In this document: positions 1-11,239 of the stretch, in pieces
How positions within the stretch are numbered: the stretch's first letter is position 1
How the letters are laid out: each line of letters opens with the position of its first letter
Notes under the pieces: generated by a model
Told to the model about the DNA's origin: nothing
Seen by the model: only the letters and a program-made list of their open reading frames with translations
Database searches by the model: none
Made by a program: the position numbers and the translations under genes
Origin: Molanna angustata
Lineage: Eukaryota; Arthropoda; Insecta; Trichoptera; Molannidae
Direction: 5' to 3'
Assembly: GCA_963576475.1 (NCBI GenBank)
Contig: OY754978.1
Coordinates: 13,619,718 to 13,683,717 of the forward strand
Length of the DNA: 64,000 bases

Positions 1-96
1 TTTAATATTATTACATTTACCAAAACATTGTACATCTACTAAAAAATATGAAGCTACACAAAAAAAGAATGAAAGAACAAAAAATAAATAAATAAA

Positions 97-320
97 TCAG
101 TACAATTTTTTAATTTTATTTTTAAATATACTATAATTTTTTTCGAGTCTAAGACTCAAAGGGAGTTCATTAAACCACTTAGTACCTTTATACTTATAGA
201 AATGTTGTGAGGCAGTTGTACGTAAAAGAGGAATGGTAATACATCCTTGTGAATTTATTCTGCTGCTTAAAAATGTTGGAATCTTATAGGGGAACACGCA
301 TGTTTCGTATTCCATTGTAC
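97..320 (-). pseudogene. LINE reverse transcriptase C-terminal relic
   Basis: About 72 codons on the minus strand resemble the extreme C-terminus of Jockey/CR1-group non-LTR retrotransposon ORF2. The visible pattern is a run of small polar residues, then TTASQHFYKYKGTKWFNELP, then a Lys-rich end, matching the usual 'R..F....WN.LP' tail after the thumb. The palm and endonuclease are absent, so this is a dead 3' fragment. AAATAAATAAAT-like sequence at about 85-97 could be the 3' tail read in reverse. The family assignment rests only on this tail pattern. Confidence 0.55.
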
Positions 321-810
321 AAGGTAATGTAAACCCGTTCTTCTTTCGCTGATAACCTCACCTTGTGGGATATGCTGTGATGGTTTGTGGAGATGTCAAA
401 CAAAGTTTATTTATATTGAATTGAAGAGGACTTTGTAGTTGAAGTTAACTGAGATATTGCTCTTGAAACTTTTTAATGAAATCCTGGAAGATTGAATCAC
501 AAGAAGCCAACAACAATGGAGAGAATGCATGAGAAGTGCATTAAGTGATAACGTAAATCAGACGTTGTCAGAACGTCAACCTAGAAGGTGCTTCATAACA
601 TTAAAGGAAAAGTACACATATTTCTACTTCGTCTTTAAAGATATGTGATATTCACGTTGAGAATATGGACTATGGACTGCTGTGAATCGTAAATAGGTAT
701 ATGAAATATAGAACCTTCAGAGGAAAGAGGGAACCGAAGAAGGCTTGCACCGATTCTGACCAAACGAAAAACCTGAATCTGCACAGAAAATAATCAATAT
801 CGTATTTTTA
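321..810. other. intergenic, no gene seen
   Basis: No coding signal. At about 355-385 a short stretch ending TGCTGTGATGG resembles the 3' end of the RTE-like LINE found at 55880-55915. The rest is unassigned A+T-rich DNA. Confidence 0.4.
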
Positions 811-965
811 ACAATTTTTGACAATCTCAATAGAGACAAAGTTGGAATCTTATAGGGGAACCAGTAACTCAAGGAACCTACATACAGTGCTTACGACCTG
901 TCGACTGGTTTACGTAATTACTTAATGCGCTTGCGCAACTTTCACCAATTATGCGTTTTTACTGA
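811..965 (+). repeat. half copy of palindromic repeat family E
   Basis: Starts with CTCAATAGAGAC-AAGTTGGAAT and continues through CTTACGACCTGTCGACTGG and TTACGTAATTACTTAATGCG to CACCAATTATGCG. The same order of motifs makes up each arm of the palindromes at 5552-6063 and 59745-60075 and the fragment at 18160-18300. Only one arm is present and it is diverged, so this is a broken copy. It codes for nothing. Confidence 0.7.
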
Positions 966-2384
966 GCACCCTTATCAATGCAATTAAGAAAGTTCTATAT
1001 ATTTTAATAACCATCGCCATCTATGAAGTAAGGTAGAAACCTTTTTATAACGCCATCTATTAAGAAGTTGTTTTTTTGTAAACAATAAAAGCAACAGTCC
1101 TTATTCAATATCGTTTACGTAGATATTGATGTTGCGATGTATCTACGTAGCAGATATATGCTTAACTATTTAAGGCTTTTTATTGTAAGAACGTAGTAGC
1201 TACAAGAATATATCAGAAAATAATTGGAGCCGATGCTATTTGCGGTTTTTATGCTAATTGTTGTATTTAAATAACACAGGAATTAAACACAATGGTAAGT
1301 CACACAATGCATTTGTGTAGATAGTTATAAAAAATACAGTCGGTCAATTGTGTACCCCGTTAACACATTCAAGTATTGCACCACACTACAACACGTGCAA
1401 TGTGGTGGTATGGTTCAACCAACCAACAGATTTGAGATAGGCAACTGTATCGGAACATTTAAAAAAAACTTATATAATATTGAACGATTAGTAAATTGTA
1501 TTCACTACAGTTTGTATAGTTAATAACTCTGAAGAGATAAATTAGTTTCTTTGTTTTTAAATGTCTCCTTTATACACGAGTTCTAGCATTATGCTAATGG
1601 GGAACATGTTTTGTTTACTGTGTATATTTTTCTGTTTCTTATTATATAATTTTTTATGTGTTATATTATTTAAATAAAATAACAAAAAATATAACAATTT
1701 CCATAGAGGTTGGCGATCATTAGGGCTGTTTTGATTTTTTTTTCGCATTATTCTTGGATTGTGAAAAATTGACAAATTAATATCAAATTAGTTTATTTTG
1801 TAAATCAAACTATATATCAAAATTCTCTGGTAGGATTAACGACATAATGTTTCATAATTCAAACTGAGTGTCAAAACAATTTTCCACTTACAAAAGTATA
1901 AAATTTGATATATTCAATACAGACTACAATATGTCATATTTTGTATGTATATCCCCTCAGTAAAAAATGAAATAAAATTTTATGCGACATTTATGGCACA
2001 GGCATTAAAAAAGATTGATTGAAAATCGTATAAAACTCGAAGAAAGCGAATGAGCGTTGAAATACATTATTCAGGAAAATAAACCATAACTATTTCCAAA
2101 TAACATTTAAGTATTCCAATATATTATATTATTACGTATGGAAATTACACAGGAAGTTTACGCACAATTCGCATCGCATAAAACATACATCATAAACAAA
2201 ATAAATAACATTTAGATCGTTAGCAAGAATGTTAAGCGCAAAATGCATGGGCCCCCACGATAAACTAACGTGGTTTAAATATTTGTTATAGACTTATGAC
2301 ACGACGAATGGCGGACATAGAAATTTGTCGATGGAAGTTAAATATTTACGTGACTTTCTCATCTATTTTTCTTTTTTTTTTAAA
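966..2384. other. no recognisable gene or repeat
   Basis: A+T-rich sequence with only short chance reading frames. I could not link it to any other repeat in the window. Confidence 0.4.
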
Positions 2385-2548
2385 ACGAATATGTCCTTGT
2401 GTCAAGTGTATGTGAATCATCATACGTTCCTTAAATTTAGTATATGCTTGTGCTTTAGGTGTACGAAATCGGTCGCGGTAGGATTCGAACTCGCCGCGAC
2501 CAATGGATTAGGTATTAACCCAGCGCGCTAACCGTTCTGTCACAATTT
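2385..2548 (-). mobile_element. tRNA-derived SINE, family 1 (minus)
   Basis: Read in reverse it has a tRNA-like head with an A box (AGAACGGTTAGCGCGCTGGG) and a B-box region around GGTCGCGGCGAGTTCGAATCC. A body follows, running through a 'cctaaagcacaagcata' segment to the 'aaggacatat' end. The same head and body recur at 2638-2805, 5390-5555 and 48090-48225. The A-box to B-box spacing suggests a Leu/Ser-type tRNA ancestor (family knowledge, inference). Polymerase III would transcribe such elements; mobility would depend on LINE proteins. Confidence 0.75.
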
Positions 2549-2637
2549 ACATTTACAATTTACAATCTATTTACATTTTTTACCTTAGTAAATACTTATT
2601 CATTTATTTATTAAGTGAAAAACAATTACACATCACA

Positions 2638-2805
2638 CAGATGGGTCGATGGCAGAGCGGTTAGCGCGCTGGGCTAATAATCGGTCGCGAGTTCGAATCC
2701 TTCCTCGACCGATTTCGTTCACCTATAGCACAAGCATTTATTTGCTTATTATAGGGAACGTAGGAAGATGTGTATGTACTTGTTTAACAAGGACATAATC
2801 ATTAT
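2638..2805 (+). mobile_element. tRNA-derived SINE, family 1
   Basis: The A-box region GGCAGAGCGGTTAGCGCGCT at about 2650 and the B-box region GTCGCGAGTTCGAATCC at about 2685 form a tRNA-like head. The shared body then has 'cctatagcacaagcattta' and an 'aaggacata' end. It lies 90 bp from an opposite-orientation copy (2385-2548), so the two form an inverted pair. tRNA pseudogene structure is more likely than a functional tRNA because CCTTCCTCGACC does not restore an acceptor stem. Confidence 0.8.
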
Positions 2806-3949
2806 TTAAAAAAAATAATTATAATGATATTTATGAAAAATAAGCCAAAATATTTTTTATTCATTAGGTATTTTATTTTTTATAAGTATTCGATTTTTTT
2901 TATCCAAATATTGATAATCCTCGAGTGATTTTTTCGGCATAGGTACCTACTATTTAAAAATCCTCTCATAGCCTACAGAAAACAATATTGGTACCAATGA
3001 TTTAAATTCACATGATTTTAGATCTTTCGAAAACTATTATATTCGACAATGAGTATTAAATTTTAATAATAAAATTATGAAAAATTAAACATAACATTCT
3101 TACTAATAAACTTATTATATAAGTTACACGACTGTTTAACACCTGTGTAGGCAAAAACGATACTAATTAACGCTGTGTACCAGATCAGTTGGTTAACGAC
3201 TGTGTATTTCTAATACAAATTTTACACAACGCTTGCACGTCTATACAAGGTGTTTTTGGATAACTTTCATCTATCACGATTAAAATTTGATTTCGATCTA
3301 AATGTTTATATTGTTATATCTTGGAATGATTTGGCAGTTAAATAAATAAATAGGTATGTATAATACGTTTATTTATTAAAAATCTTTATAAATTATTTTA
3401 TTCTCGATACTTGAGCATTTTAAGAGCAAAAAGTAGTCAAAAAATTAGCTCCTTTATAATATCTACAATGGTGTTCGCATGCGTATTCGTATCATTTAAT
3501 TATTCGTTGTATTTTCCATATTCCTATTTTCAAATGTGAAAAATGTATGTGAATATCAACCACAACAAACGTCAAAATTTAGCGGCTGACAGTTCTGCGC
3601 CTGCATGGGTGCGAAATCGCAACGTTGCGTTGTCGGATTGATTTGTTATATTATGTCTGTTTCAACTACTTAGTCGTTATACAGCGTTTATTTGTAAGAT
3701 TCAAATAATTGCTGCACGGGCTTTACACTGTGTGTAACTAAAACACTGGTCAACGGTTGTGCAGTAGTTTCTTTTATAAATAAGACTGTTGGTATCTCAA
3801 TAAAACTAATAATTATCAAAAGTTCATTAATAAATGTATCATCTACTTTAGATAAAAACATTAATTTTACCGATGATTTTAATCCATAGTCAATACGGTA
3901 TTCATCAATCGTTTTTTAATCGTACTTAATTGAAAATTGAATTTTAGAA
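2806..3949. repeat. dispersed repeat family F (about 3270-3800) in gene-free DNA
   Basis: From about 3298 (TGTTTATATTGTTATATCTT) to about 3800, the sequence matches in the same order two blocks at 43045-43345 and 43800-43985. Shared landmarks are TTCTCGATA-TTG-GCAT, GGTGTTCGC, ATTTTCCATATTCCTATTTT, CGTTATACAGCGTTTATT and GCTGCACGGGCTTTACAC. The 5' part (2806-3270) is unassigned, although it has short related motifs such as GTTAACGACTGTGTA near 3192. It is non-coding; the class is unknown, probably a non-autonomous DNA element. Confidence 0.6.
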
Positions 3950-4334
3950 TTGAAAACGTACAAAAGAAATTTTTGAAAAAAGTACAATATATTTTTTTAA
4001 TGTGCGATTTCCAGATTATACAGCTTCGTTGAAGTATCATAATCTGGAATCACTTATACACAGAAGAATTATCCCTGATCAAAGCTTACTTTATAAAATT
4101 GTTAATAATAAATTCGATTCACCGGAATTGAATAATCTCATTACTTACCGTGTTCCCTCTAGGACAACCCGACAAACTGATCTTTTCTATATTCCACATT
4201 ATGAAATAAATCACCGAAAACATTCTACCGTTCCTCGTATCTGCGAAACATTTAACAAAAATTTCAATAGTTTTGACATATTTCACACTCCGTATAGCAG
4301 GTATATGAAAGAATTATCCAACGATCCGAGATAA
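3950..4334 (+). pseudogene. Jockey/CR1-group LINE ORF2 C-terminal relic
   Basis: A plus-strand frame reads ENVQKKFLKK near 3955, then, after a small frame disturbance, about 110 codons from 4002. These contain LNNLITYRVPSRTTRQTDLF and a Phe/Asn-rich end. The same landmarks occur in order at the C-terminus of the intact LINE at 44282-46399 (IEKIQNRFLKYLDFR ... RVPTRATRSHHLLHLP ... HFFNEH). This is therefore a 3' fragment of a related LINE that keeps only the post-thumb tail. 4335-4610 is probably its 3' UTR, ending near 'ccaattaaattaaataaa'. It has no catalytic residues and is inactive. Confidence 0.75.
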
Positions 4335-4610
4335 CAATATATAGATGTTTTGTTTTATTTTATTGTATGAATACTGTACAACTTAATTTGCTCTCCCTCT
4401 TTTAGTTATCCTCTGACATTCCCGTCACTTTCTTACCCCACTATCCTTAACCATCTCCTAATAATTATTTCTTTAATTTTTCTTTTTTCTCTTCTGTGGA
4501 TATACATAATTGGATGGCAGGCCTAGCTATAGATTGTACCACTTAGCATATATATTTGAATGAATGTAACCTGTACATCTGTGTATACCCCCAATTAAAT
4601 TAAATAAACT

Positions 4611-5092
4611 AATGTATCTATTCTCATTAGAATCATTTATTATCAAGTAGAATTTACACTGGAGTAAAAAGACGTCGACTTGAAAAGTAAAACTTGTGCA
4701 TTGAATAGATCCTCAAATCCCTGTGGGAAATTCTAAAGGTGGTTGGACTTAAGAGAATGTTTAAGGATTAAAAACACAATGGAAAAACTTTTCTCCTCAG
4801 TTAAAGTCAAACCAATCGTTTTTTTTTAGTTCAACATTGCACTTAGTTAAATGGCACATATAAAAGCTTTTCTAGACCAATATACGTAGAGAAACTTTGG
4901 AGCCGGCGAATAGATTCGATTCCTAGTGGAGTAGAAATTATCAAAACCTATTGCTAATGCAATTCAATATGCAAAAAGTTATGAGTGCTCGACAAAGAAC
5001 TAGTGACGAAGAAGCATTGCCGAATTAAAAGAAAGGAAATGAAAAACATGATAGGACATTCATAAATATTCACTTTCACAGTCTACTCAAAT
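4611..5092. other. no recognisable feature
   Basis: A+T-rich spacer. I see no coding, RNA or repeat signature. Confidence 0.35.
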
Positions 5093-5265
5093 TTTATTTT
5101 ATTATTGCTTCTCGGGCAACTAACAGGTGTTATGTCAAATACTTATTAAACACGCACCCAATAACAAGTTGCCACATTCTGGAGACTTCGATATTTATCG
5201 TCTCACAGATCCAGACTGAAAAATTAAAAACTTTGTCTCCACCGGGAATCGAACCCGGTTCAAAT
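5093..5265 (-). mobile_element. tRNA-derived SINE, family 2 (minus)
   Basis: On the minus strand it has a B-box region GAACCGGGTTCGATTCCCGG followed by GTGGAGACAAAG. The family-2 body follows ('cagtctggatctgtgagacg', 'ctccagaatgtggcaacttg', 'ttattgggtgcgtgtt', 'agttgcc'). The tRNA A box is lost, so this copy is 5'-truncated. Sister copies lie at 7423-7625, 16025-16225 and 36479-36700. Confidence 0.75.
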
Positions 5266-5389
5266 TATAAAATACAAATACATTTGAAACTATATTTTAT
5301 ACTTTGAAACTGTATTTTAAACATTGAAATTAATTTTATTGATGTGTGCAAAATTAAAAACTATATACATATGTATAATAAACTATCAG

Positions 5390-5551
5390 ATGGGTGGTGA
5401 CAGAGTGGTTAGGGCGCTGGATTAGGTATCCAGTGGTCGCGAGTTCGAATCCTGCCACGACCGAATTCATTCACCTATAGCACAAGCATTTATGTTTAAT
5501 TTAGGGAATTTATGAGGATGTATATGTAATTGCTTCAAAGACATATTCTGT
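5390..5551 (+). mobile_element. tRNA-derived SINE, family 1
   Basis: The tRNA-like head has GACAGAGTGGTTAGGGCGCTGG (A-box region, about 5398) and CGCGAGTTCGAATCCTGCC (B-box region, about 5438). The family body with 'cctatagcacaagcattta' and 'tatgtaattgcttcaaagac' follows. The copy runs directly into the palindromic element starting at 5552. Confidence 0.8.
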
Positions 5552-6063
5552 TTTTTTAACAGATTTTTTAATTATCTCAATAGAGACGAAGTTGGAATAT
5601 TTATTGTAGGAGAACCGGGAAATCAAGGCACCTACAGGGCTTACGACCTGTCATCGGCTGGTTTACGTGATCACTTTATGCGCTTGCACAACGTTCACCA
5701 ATTATGCCTTTTTAATGAGATCCCTATCAATTCAATTTTGAAACTTCTATATATTGTAATACTGAAATTCTTTTCGCTTGAAAATAAGGAATTTTCCTTT
5801 CGCTTGAAAATAAGGAAAAAAAAATCCTTATTTTCAAGCGAAAAGAATTTCAGTATTACAATATATAGAAGTTTCAAAATTGAATTGATAGGGATCTCAT
5901 TAAAAAGGCATAATTGGTGAACGTTGCGCAAGCGCATAAAGTGATCACGTAAACCAGCCGATGACAGGTCGTAAGCCCTGTAGGTGCCTTGATTTCCCGG
6001 TTCTCCTACAATAAATATTCCAACTTCGTCTCTATTGAGATAATTAAAAAATCTGTTAAAAAA
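5552..6063. repeat. near-perfect long palindrome, MITE-like, family E
   Basis: The left arm begins TTTTTTAACAGATTTTTTAA and the right arm ends with its reverse complement at 6044-6063. Positions pair around a centre near 5807. Each arm is about 245 bp and carries the same landmarks: CTCAATAGAGACGAAGTTGG, GAACCGGGAAATCAAGGCAC, GTTTACGTGATCACTTTATG and CACCAATTATGCC. The long open frames on both strands here are a by-product of the symmetry. It has no transposase, so it is a foldback or MITE-like non-autonomous element. The tail 6064-6110 (GACTCCCGACAGGGAAAAAA) recurs at 60070-60110 and, diverged, at 17270-17305, so it belongs to the family. Confidence 0.85.
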
Positions 6064-7422
6064 TATCTTTGACTCCCGACAGGGAAAAAAATCCAACGTT
6101 TGCGCATATGCAATAATAAAAATAAATTCGACATATTCTGTCTTAAAAATAAAGAAAAGTAAATGAGAAAGTTTTTATGAAATTATCAAACTTTTTTTGA
6201 ACTAAAATAAATAGACAGTATATTACTTCACGGTAAGGTAGGGACTCTATGTAAATAACCAGGAAAAAATCGAGGTATCTACGAATCAAACTGAAAAATA
6301 CCATGTTAACTTAGTGTTATTTCATTTAAGAGTGCTTTGTTAGCGATTGTCACCTTATTATAAAAAAAATTCAATTCTGGAGAACCTATGTAAATAATTA
6401 CGTACTTAAAGGGGAAGGTATCACTTTATGGCAATATACATAGATATACTATAACATCACGAAAATTTGGATCCACTGTAGTTGCGCTCTTCAAAAGCTG
6501 CATTTCGTATATCCTCTACAGTTGTTCTCGAAAATTTACGAACTACAGATCATCGTTGTTCATACAAACCAATCGAGCAGGTATTCATGCGTCAACCGTC
6601 TAAATAACTTCCGCATAGTTTTTATGTTATTTCAATGTCGAGGCATTTCCGCTCAATATTCAAGTATTTCATATTAATGTATACCATAAACAAGTTATTT
6701 TATTTAAATAAGCTCTTATTTACATAGATTATTTACACTACGATACTTGACATCACGAACAGCTGAATTATTATTTAATAAAATTTACGTTTATTAAGAA
6801 TATGTGAATCTTCATCATGCCACGTGATCTTTAATTTGAAGCCCTTCATCATTTTAAATTGTATCTCAAATATTGAACTGACTGACTTTTGAAATATCAT
6901 ATAATGAGGTAGATGCTTAAAAAATAATCTTTTGAACACGCACATATTATCATATCCATCTGATAAATAATCCTTTTAAATAATCAATAAACATGTACCC
7001 CCAAATTACAAAGCAAACTGAACCAACCAGATGTGAATATTTAGTTTTTATATTTTTAAGGCGTCGTATGGTACAAGTATCTATTCGTACAACACATATC
7101 CACGTATTGTTCCCCGTCGCAAAAGAGCGTAACATGTAAATTCATTTTCTCCACGGCAAAGTATCTACCAACGTCTTCTAGCTATGATGTTACACAGTCA
7201 GCTTTGTCACGGCCTGTAACACTTGGACCTTCTTGGTGAGTTATTGCCATCGGTAGTGAATTTTACACCCCGGAACGAAGGAGGAAAGTCGACGAGGTGT
7301 GGTATGTCAAGTTGATGTTTCTGAGAACTTCAACTGCTCTGCAATATATGTATGTAGGTACGAGTTCACACGAATTATTGATAAAAATATAGTTAAGTTA
7401 TGTGAAATTTGGGATCTTTGCC
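6064..7422. other. family E tail, then no recognisable feature
   Basis: 6064-6110 is the family E tail. From 6111 to 7422 I see no gene; the sequence is A+T-rich with only short reading frames. Confidence 0.35.
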
Positions 7423-7625
7423 GGCATAAATGGCTCAGTTGGTTATATATCTGACACCTGAGCCAAAGGTCCCGGGTTCGATTCCCGTTATAGACATAGT
7501 TTTTAATTGTGTTTTAAGTCTGGATCTGTGAGACGATAGATCTAGCAAATCTCCAGAATATGGCAACTTGTTATTGGGTGCGTGTTAAGTTAATATTTGA
7601 CATACTTGTTAGTTGCCCTAGAAGC
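7423..7625 (+). mobile_element. tRNA-derived SINE, family 2
   Basis: The head reads ATGGCTCAGTTGGTTATATA (A-box region) and GTCCCGGGTTCGATTCCC (B-box region, about 7468), as in a standard class I tRNA. The body follows with 'gtctggatctgtgagacga', 'ctccagaatatggcaac', 'ttattgggtgcgtgtt' and 'ttagttgcc'. It is near full length and the best copy of this family in the window. Confidence 0.85.
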
Positions 7626-8084
7626 AATTAGAAATAAAGAATAAAAGTACATAAAATATGATATTAAAAGTTTCGTTGGAAAAAGTAGGTCAACAACTAA
7701 AATGGACAACTTCAGTAATACTTTGAATAAAAGGGCTTTATTAAATGAAATACATCATGTCCTATTCTGATTCGTCTAAATTTATCCGTCTGATTTAAAG
7801 TTTTATGAGAAATGTCAAAAAGTTGACTGCATTTATACGGGACTCATTACTTCACACCGCCCGGATAAAATCCTTTTATCCACGGTCACCAGTTGTTTAC
7901 AGACGTTTTCGTACACTGAAACGAATCGGAATAGGACACATTGTATGTAGTTTATGTTTCCTTTTATATTTACTTATTAATTTATTTATTTCTCTTTATT
8001 TTAAAAGCCCTAAATAAGCTTTTACACAGTTATTAAATTGAAACATTGATATATGAACCACGAAGTAAAATACAAATATACACT
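7626..8084. other. no recognisable feature
   Basis: Gene-free A+T-rich spacer. The 70-codon frame at 7805 has no recognisable motif. Confidence 0.35.
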
Positions 8085-9143
8085 AGTTGCATGTAACACA
8101 TGAGATCCAACTGTCGATATTGATAGTATGTACAGTTGAAGAATAACTACCAAACTATAAACCCATAAATACAAATTATTTAATATTTTAATATTTATGG
8201 TTTTCTATACAACACATGTACCTAGGTATGTATGTCAAGATAGGATAGTATGGAGGTCAGTCCTTTGATCCTACCCAGAATGTGAAAACAGCATGATGGT
8301 ATGTTTGTATGTATGTTTTGAGATTAGTATCAAATTATTAAGTCTTCTTAGATATTGTGAGTAGGCTACTTCCATACAAATTGTATGAAGCAATGTCGTC
8401 ACTAAATTCAATTTTTATAAAAATTGTTAAAAAAAATTTGAGATGTGCTGATACAATGTTGATATTTTTATAGAAAATTAATTTTTCTAGTTGGGGTCTT
8501 TCGGCTTTTTTCGATATTTAAAAAAAAATTGGAAATATAGGCAGTTAAACTCATAAATTTATCATAAAAAAAATATTTTCCTAATAAAAGATGTTTGAGA
8601 AACCCTGGAATTTAAAAAAAAAAACTTATTTGAGATTTTGTATTTGTCTATGTTTGTACCAATTTTCAGCGTTCTAGCTTTTACGGTTTCTGAGATATAT
8701 GGAAAAATTAATCAAAATTTCAAAAGTTGATAACCCCTGACTGAAACAAAAATTCACAATTCTGAGTATTAAAGTTTTGTCAACCTATAACTGTTAATAT
8801 ATTATAAAAATTTGGGTTCTGTGAATTGAGCGGATCAAAAGTTATAAGGGGGGGGACACACACAGACAGACACACAGACAGACACACAGACACACAGACA
8901 GACACACAGACACACAGACACACACACATACACACACACACAAAACTCACATAAAATGTTCTACTCCGAATTCTGAGTAAATCCATGTATGGGAACATAT
9001 ATGCTGCGAGGCCTCTAGTTGGTGTTATTAGCTTGCAAAAGGTCCACTACACCATACAAAATTTTCCTTCGTACACGCATCTTGGCTTAATAATGTCGAT
9101 TCATTAAGAGAATTGAATTCTCATGAACGAATCGACAGTTGGA
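8085..9143 (+). mobile_element. dispersed ~1.05 kb repeat, family G, copy A
   Basis: Begins around ACTAGTTGCATGTAACACAT followed by CCAACTGTCGATA and ends with the hairpin-prone ATGAACGAATCGACAGTTGG. The outer ends are therefore inverted (CCAACTGTCGAT / ATCGACAGTTGG). Inside, in order, are: a fossil of the RTE-like LINE tail (8223-8320, 'atgtatgtcaagata..' to 'catgatggtatgt'), an A+T-rich middle with GGTCTTTCGGCTTTTTTCGA, the phrase TTGAGCGGATCAAAAGTTAT, a G run, and a compound CACACAGA/CA microsatellite (8857-8942). Copies B, C and D lie at 26738, 36915 and 42405. It has no ORF, so it is non-autonomous; a Helitron-like or foldback class is possible but unproven. Confidence 0.8.
8857..8943 (+). 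repeat. compound CACACAGA / CA microsatellite inside family G
   Basis: An imperfect CA tract with interspersed CAGA units directly follows a run of nine or so G residues. The same position in copy B (27508-27625) holds a longer tract, and copy C (37085-37125) a shorter one. The array therefore travels with the element and changes length afterwards. Confidence 0.95.
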
Positions 9144-9920
9144 AAAATAACAAGAAAAAATGAAAACAAGAATAAGCATCACTTAAAAACAAAAATTATA
9201 AAATAAAAAATAAAGAACCAAGAATTTATTTGACAGTCATTACGGCTGATTAGGCAATTTTCAACTGATTCAAATATATAAACAGTTTGTGCTGTATAAT
9301 AAAATAAGGTTTAAAATATATTCACAAATTTCTTTGGCTCTGCCTCTATTAAATATTTTTTTTTAAATTTTAATACCTATTTTTCATCTGTCAAAATGTG
9401 CTTCTAACGAATACTTTAAAACATTTAAAGATAAAATAAAATTGTCATTTCATGGGGGTGTTGCAGTTCAAATATGATTAACTGTTGTTTTTGTACAAAA
9501 ACAAATATATAAAATACCTACATTTATAAATAAATGATTTGGTCGTTTGTTCTACAAGATCAAAAAAAATGCAATTCCATTTGCATAGTAAAAATTAATA
9601 ACATATATTTCCACGCAAACTTGACAAGGCATCCACTCCCTTTGGTAGAAATATAAAATATGCTCCGGCAGTAGATAGGGCCCCTAACTGGGGTGTTAGA
9701 ATTTCAAAAGAAGTATCTGGGTCAACTGACAATAGAGACTTGAATGTAAGAGATTTTCGATGAGTGGAAATTCTTCACATATTCCTCTTCCTAAGGAAAT
9801 GACTTCTTCTCAGTTAGCGTTTCAATTATCCTATAAATATTACGTATTTTTTTCTTTACCAGCTTGTTACATAGCAATTGTTTTGTACCTATCTTTTTTT
9901 TTAATTATAACATGCACACA
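9144..9920. other. no recognisable feature
   Basis: A+T-rich spacer with no clear coding, RNA or repeat signal. Confidence 0.35.
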
Positions 9921-10104
9921 GGGTGGCAAGTCTGGTTCAACCGGCGAAATCGAAACCCTCACGATTACCCATACCATGGATATAATTATTATATGGAGTT
10001 CTATAATATCTTTAGATGTCATAGAACTCCATATGATAATTATATCCATGAAATGGGTAATCACGGAGGTTTTGATTTCGCCAGTTGGACTAGATTTGCC
10101 CCCT
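9921..10104. repeat. palindromic MITE-like element, family P
   Basis: The left arm GGGTGGCAAGTCTGGTTCAA...GATTACCCAT and the right arm (reverse complement GGGGGCAAATCTAGTCCAAC...GATTACCCAT) pair over about 85 bp each. The centre is near 10012. Internal landmarks GGCGAAATCGAAACC and TCCATATGATAATTATATCC are mirrored. The same terminal sequence opens at 63954 at the end of the window, which shows a dispersed family. There is no coding capacity; the reading frames across it mirror each other. Confidence 0.8.
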
Positions 10105-11235
10105 CCCCAGGTTTACAAATTCGGGGTTATTGAATGCCGTGAGGCAATCCTCACCCAAACAACCCATATACTTAAAGCCTCAAAACAATTGGGAACAATA
10201 GCAAATTACGAAAAATTAAATTGTCATCAAATTTCTCGAGTAAATTGCAAACCCTTCCCTATGTAGTGTGCTTCTGCGGAATAATAGTATAGACCCGAAT
10301 CCTAAGAGCTAGCATTGTCATTTTAAACATTTCTTGGGTTTACGTTTTGCAAGCTATACGTTGATCTTTCAGTGACTTAAGTTTTTTAATCATCACTATC
10401 CAATTCATACTTTTCACAAAAATGTCTGTAATCCTTGTTTAATTACAACATGGAAGATCACTTTCACCGATACAAATCTTTCTTTACCTCGTGGTTAGTT
10501 TGGTGAAAAATGTCGAGAGATGTATGAAACGGCTGTGTGTATTTTAACCACCGTACAAAATCATCCGTGGAGAGAAACATTATCCCCTTGATGTTATTAT
10601 CCGATGGGATAGAGAGAGAGAAAACGTCGGAATCACTTCGATCTTATTACGATTTGCACATTCAATTTTTGTTTCTTCCCTGGCCATTTTGCTGCCAACG
10701 GCCAATAAAATGCCTCTTTTGTCTTTTCCTTCGTCCCCACATGTACCTACATACTGTGTCAAGTGGGAGATTTCGTTACTTTATATAATTCAACGTATTT
10801 GTCCCTGTTCCGTTTCAGCTAGGGATGCAACACCGCTAAAGGAAAGTATGCATTTATTTTTTAAGGAAAAAAATAAGCCAAGAGCCTTTATGTCTATAGT
10901 CTATTTATTGAACCATTTATTCTTCCTGTTTTTAGGGGAGTTTACCAAAACGTGTTCGAATCTTTTCCACATTTTATTTGTATCAGCGTGATTTTCTAAA
11001 ATCAAGGTTGTACCTTGATTTATCCACATTATTATATATACTTGATATATCCTTGATTTATCCATTTATCCACATCATTGAGAGCTTCTACATAGATCAA
11101 ACTTTGACTGGTTTCTTTCTCTAGGTTTCAGTTTTTACCTAATATTTTAATCTGAATGCAATAACAAAAGTGTCCAGAGTGAGTTGATTACAAAATTTGT
11201 TTGACCATGTTTAATGCTTCAAACAATATAGCACC
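10105..11235. other. no gene seen
   Basis: Short overlapping frames on both strands at 10537-10991 show no domain motif. Around 11000-11070 the phrase CCTTGATTTATCCA recurs two to three times as a small local repeat. Confidence 0.35.
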
Positions 11236-11239
11236 AAAA

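Noticed and set aside
5390..5465. Possible functional tRNA gene
   Set aside because: Has A and B boxes but the acceptor stem does not pair and the same body follows in several copies, so it is a SINE head.
5678..6096. Overlapping 80- and 133-codon frames on opposite strands with the same peptide
   Set aside because: They are mirror images caused by the palindrome at 5552-6063; no protein family is recognisable.
8780..8998. Cys/Val-rich 72-codon frame, and similar frames at 27479-27749
   Set aside because: Translations of the CA/GT microsatellite in family G.
9760..10266. 168-codon plus-strand frame as a membrane-protein gene
   Set aside because: Its middle runs through the palindrome 9921-10104, and the hydrophobic appearance comes from A+T-rich DNA.
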